DNA from: Pontiellaceae bacterium
GTDB taxonomy: Bacteria; Verrucomicrobiota; Kiritimatiellia; Kiritimatiellales; Tichowtungiaceae
Assembly (NCBI GenBank): GCA_029934215.1
Contig: JAOZMR010000009.1
Location: 1 to 22,958, forward strand
Direction of reading: 5' to 3'
DNA: 22,958 nt
Of this stretch, positions 20,328-22,958 are shown in pieces. How positions within the stretch are numbered: the stretch's first letter is position 1; every line of letters begins with the position of its first letter. The position numbers and the translations under genes were made by a program. The notes under the pieces are model-generated. The model searched no databases. It was given only the letters and a program-made list of their open reading frames with translations, and was not told the origin of the DNA.

Positions 20328-22958
20328 ATGGGTGCTGTTGGCTTTTCGGGGATTCGGGATAATCACAATCGGGGGAATGTTGGGGAGTTTCTTCGCGGAA
20401 AAATCCAGTCGGATTCCAAACTCTCGTTTGTTTCTGCCTATTTTACGATCTATGCCCATCACGCTCTAAAAGAGGAACTTGGCTCAATTGATCACCTTCG
20501 TTTTTTGTTTGGTGAGCCTCGGTTTATCCAGTCGCTTGATCCGGAAAAGACGGATAAAAAAGCGTTCGATATTGAAGACTCTCAGCTGCAACTCAAAAAC
20601 CGTTTGGAGCAGAAGCGGATTGCAAGGGAGTGCGCGGAGTGGATTCAGGAAAAGGTGGATATTCGTTCGGTGAAGTATCCCGGGTTTTTGCACGGCAAGA
20701 TGTATCACATAGAAAACGGGGGTGTGCAGGAGGCGTTGCTGGGTAGTTCTAATTTTACCGTGGGCGGGTTGGGTCTCGGGAACGGGCACCGGAACAATAT
20801 TGAGCTGAATCTTGAGGTGAATGATAACCGCGACCGCAAAGACCTGCTCGCTTGGTTCGATGAGATTTGGGACGACGCTTCCGTTGTGGCGGATGTGAAG
20901 GATGAGGTGCTTTCCTATCTCGATGAGCTTTACGCCAATCATTCGCCAGAGTTTGTCTATTTCAAGACGCTGTATCACTTGTTTGAGGGCTATCTCAAAG
21001 AGGCGGAGCAGGGCGGTTTGTTGGATGAAAAGACGGGCTTCTTTGAAACGGATGTTTGGGAAATGCTCTATTCATTTCAAAAGGATGGAGTTAAAGGGGC
21101 GATTAACAAAATCCTAAAACACAACGGTTGCATTATTGCGGACAGCGTTGGGTTGGGGAAAACGTTTGAGGCGTTAGCGGTCATTAAATATTTCGAATTG
21201 CTAAATTGTCGAGTGTTGGTGCTTTGCCCGAAGAAGTTGGAGGATAACTGGCAGGTGTTCCGCGAGAACGATACTCGCAACCCGCTTCTGAAAGATCGTT
21301 TCGCGTTCACGGTGATGGCGCATACCGATTTGGGGCTGGAAAAACATGATACGCATAATTGGGGGAATTATGATCTGATCGTGATCGATGAGTCGCATAA
21401 TTTCCGCAACAACACGAAGGGGAAGGAAAAAGAGGATGGAACCCGCCGCCGCTCGCGCTACGAAATTTTGATGGAGGATGTTCTTCAAAATGGAGTGAAT
21501 ACGAAGGTGCTACTTCTTTCCGCCACGCCGGTGAACAACAATCTCAAGGATTTGCGAAACCAGATGTTGTTGATTACGCAAGGTAAAGATGGTGCGTTTT
21601 ATGAGTCGCTGGATTTGTTCAGTATCGCACAGGTGATGAAAAACGCGCAGACCCACTTCACTCATTGGGCTGACCCCAAAAAGAATCCCGAGCGCAAAGC
21701 TATCAGCTTGCTGGATGCGCTGGATTCGGGCTTTTTCAAATTGCTCGATGAATTGACGATTGCCCGCTCCCGAAAACACATCATCAGCTATTACGGAACG
21801 GAAGGGATGGGCGAGTTTCCAAAACGACTAAAACCGATGGCTCGTTCTACGGTGACCGATTTGAAGGGATATTTCCCCACGTACGATGATCTCAATGACG
21901 CGATTGCTGGCTATAAACTCACCATCTTTAATCCGTCTGCGTATATTGAGGATGCGCACGTAAACACCTATGTGAAGCAGGGGCAGCTGGCGTTGTTGAA
22001 CGATCAGAAAAAGCGCGAATCGTATTTGATTGGAATGATGCGGGTGAACTATCTGAAACGGCTCGAAAGTTCCGTGCATAGTTTTGGGGTCTCCATTGAT
22101 CGCACCATCCAAAAAATTGATGCGCTACTGGAGAAGATCGATCATTTTGAGGGCAACCTCGATGAATACACGCAGCAGGACATGTTTGATCAATTGGAAG
22201 ATGATGAGCTGACCGCGTTGCTGGAAAAGCTGCAAGTGGGCAAAAAACTTCCAATTCGGTTGGAACACATGAAGCGCAAGGAGTGGAAAAAGGATCTAAA
22301 AAAAGACCGAGCGCAGTTGATTGCGATTCATGAAAAAGCGGCGGCGGTCACGCCGGATCGCGATGCCAAGTTGCAGGAGCTGAAAAAACTAATTTCGGAC
22401 AAAGTGCGCAATCCGATCAACGATGAAAATCGCAAGGTGCTTGTCTTCACGGCGTTTTCGGATACGGCGGAATATTTGTATCAACAAGTGAAGAATTGGG
22501 TGCGTGCTGAATTCGGGCTACACATTGCATTGGTTTCCGGTTCGGGAAACAACCGCACCACCTTTAATCCGTCGGGCTTTACGAAACAGACTGACTTCCT
22601 CTCCATTCTCACAAACTTCTCACCCCGCTCCAAAAGCCGGGGAAAAATGTCGAGCATGCCGCAAAACGATGAGATTGATATTCTGATTGCAACCGATTGT
22701 ATTTCCGAGGGGCAGAACCTTCAGGATTGCGATTATCTCATCAACTACGATATTCACTGGAATCCCGTCCGCATCATTCAGCGGTTTGGGCGAATTGACC
22801 GTTTGGGAAGCACCAACAAACAGATTCAGCTCGTCAACTTCTGGCCGACGGATGACCTGAATAAATATATCAACCTGAAAGACCGGGTTGAATCTCGCAT
22901 GGCACTAGTGCCGCGACCCATTGAAAACGCTATGCTCTGGGGCAATTCATCATTATCA
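20328..22958 (+). CDS. PLD-SNF2-type helicase, 3' truncated by window edge
   Basis: 877 codons are open from ATG 20328 to the window end without a stop. GGAGG at 20318-20322 with a five-base spacer decides the start. Residues about 10-170 form a phospholipase D-like domain with HGK (H122) and LLGSSNFT. A superfamily 2 helicase follows: Walker A IIADSVGLGKT (about 268-278), VIDESHNFRN (DESH, D354), LLSATPVNN, and the C-terminal VLVFTAFSDTAEYL, IATDCISEGQNLQ and IIQRFGRIDRLGS (Q818 to S830). PLD-helicases of this form usually open restriction or defence clusters with a type III-like methyltransferase and a restriction helicase, as I recall. The restriction-helicase stub at 6624 suggests related modules occur here. 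The gene's missing C terminus and neighbours lie beyond the window. Confidence 0.88.
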   Translation, partial: MGAVGFSGIRDNHNRGNVGEFLRGKIQSDSKLSFVSAYFTIYAHHALKEELGSIDHLRFLFGEPRFIQSLDPEKTDKKAFDIEDSQLQLKNRLEQKRIARECAEWIQEKVDIRSVKYPGFLHGKMYHIENGGVQEALLGSSNFTVGGLGLGNGHRNNIELNLEVNDNRDRKDLLAWFDEIWDDASVVADVKDEVLSYLDELYANHSPEFVYFKTLYHLFEGYLKEAEQGGLLDEKTGFFETDVWEMLYSFQKDGVKGAINKILKHNGCIIADSVGLGKTFEALAVIKYFELLNCRVLVLCPKKLEDNWQVFRENDTRNPLLKDRFAFTVMAHTDLGLEKHDTHNWGNYDLIVIDESHNFRNNTKGKEKEDGTRRRSRYEILMEDVLQNGVNTKVLLLSATPVNNNLKDLRNQMLLITQGKDGAFYESLDLFSIAQVMKNAQTHFTHWADPKKNPERKAISLLDALDSGFFKLLDELTIARSRKHIISYYGTEGMGEFPKRLKPMARSTVTDLKGYFPTYDDLNDAIAGYKLTIFNPSAYIEDAHVNTYVKQGQLALLNDQKKRESYLIGMMRVNYLKRLESSVHSFGVSIDRTIQKIDALLEKIDHFEGNLDEYTQQDMFDQLEDDELTALLEKLQVGKKLPIRLEHMKRKEWKKDLKKDRAQLIAIHEKAAAVTPDRDAKLQELKKLISDKVRNPINDENRKVLVFTAFSDTAEYLYQQVKNWVRAEFGLHIALVSGSGNNRTTFNPSGFTKQTDFLSILTNFSPRSKSRGKMSSMPQNDEIDILIATDCISEGQNLQDCDYLINYDIHWNPVRIIQRFGRIDRLGSTNKQIQLVNFWPTDDLNKYINLKDRVESRMALVPRPIENAMLWGNSSLS

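Noticed and set aside
20266..20469. Short + strand frame across the glnS end
   Set aside because: It is out of frame with the PLD-helicase, which has the better start, ribosome-binding site and domain content.
1..22958. CRISPR array, tRNA genes, insertion-sequence ends
   Set aside because: No regularly spaced 25-40 bp repeats, no cloverleaf-compatible spacer and no transposase; most gaps are under 100 bases and none exceeds about 205 bases.

Overview
The window is about 23 kb of a chromosome of roughly mid-range GC. It looks like a free-living Gram-negative-type bacterium. Gene style, heptamer spacer repeats and the mix of families suggest the PVC superphylum (Kiritimatiellota, Lentisphaerota or Verrucomicrobiota), but this is a guess from general knowledge because no rRNA is present. 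All genes but one are on the + strand. I found no tRNA, rRNA, CRISPR array or recognisable insertion sequence.

Positions 1-2786 and 6788-12868 hold what appears to be one catabolic operon in two pieces. The order is the tail of an unidentified gene, then a lipoyl-dependent 2-oxoacid dehydrogenase complex (E2, E3, and further on a fused E1 alpha-beta protein), a PHP-fold phosphoesterase-like protein, a sorbitol-6-phosphate 2-dehydrogenase-like SDR with an unexplained N-terminal extension, and an L-sorbose-1-phosphate reductase (SorE) homologue. The last two families interconvert sorbose-1-phosphate, sorbitol-6-phosphate and fructose-6-phosphate. Their linkage to a PDH/acetoin-dehydrogenase-like complex and a PHP protein suggests a dedicated pathway whose substrate is unknown.

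Positions 2787-6740 separate E3 from E1 with a more AT-rich accessory block. It contains a DUF4268 PD-(D/E)XK-like nuclease, the 3' remnant of one KilA-N gene followed by an intact KilA-N gene, and an overlapping pair of an OLD/AriA-like ABC ATPase and a DUF4276 Toprim-like protein. It ends in a 38-codon stub whose start resembles the N terminus of a large restriction helicase. This is a decayed defence-island fragment.

Positions 12869-20278 are mostly housekeeping: rph (RNase PH), a small membrane protein on the minus strand, uvrA, two membrane proteins of unknown function (one histidine-rich, one a DUF5684 protein with a fused C-terminal domain) and glnS. From 20328 to the end runs a large PLD-SNF2 helicase, cut by the window edge and probably the first gene of another defence or restriction module.

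Two repeat systems run through the window. One is the palindrome TTCCAA-N3-TTGGAA, with 8 exact copies where about 0.001 would be expected by chance; five lie inside genes and three in spacers. The other is a set of heptanucleotide tandem repeats in spacers, including one pair of inverted heptamer arrays translated as part of the E2 linker.
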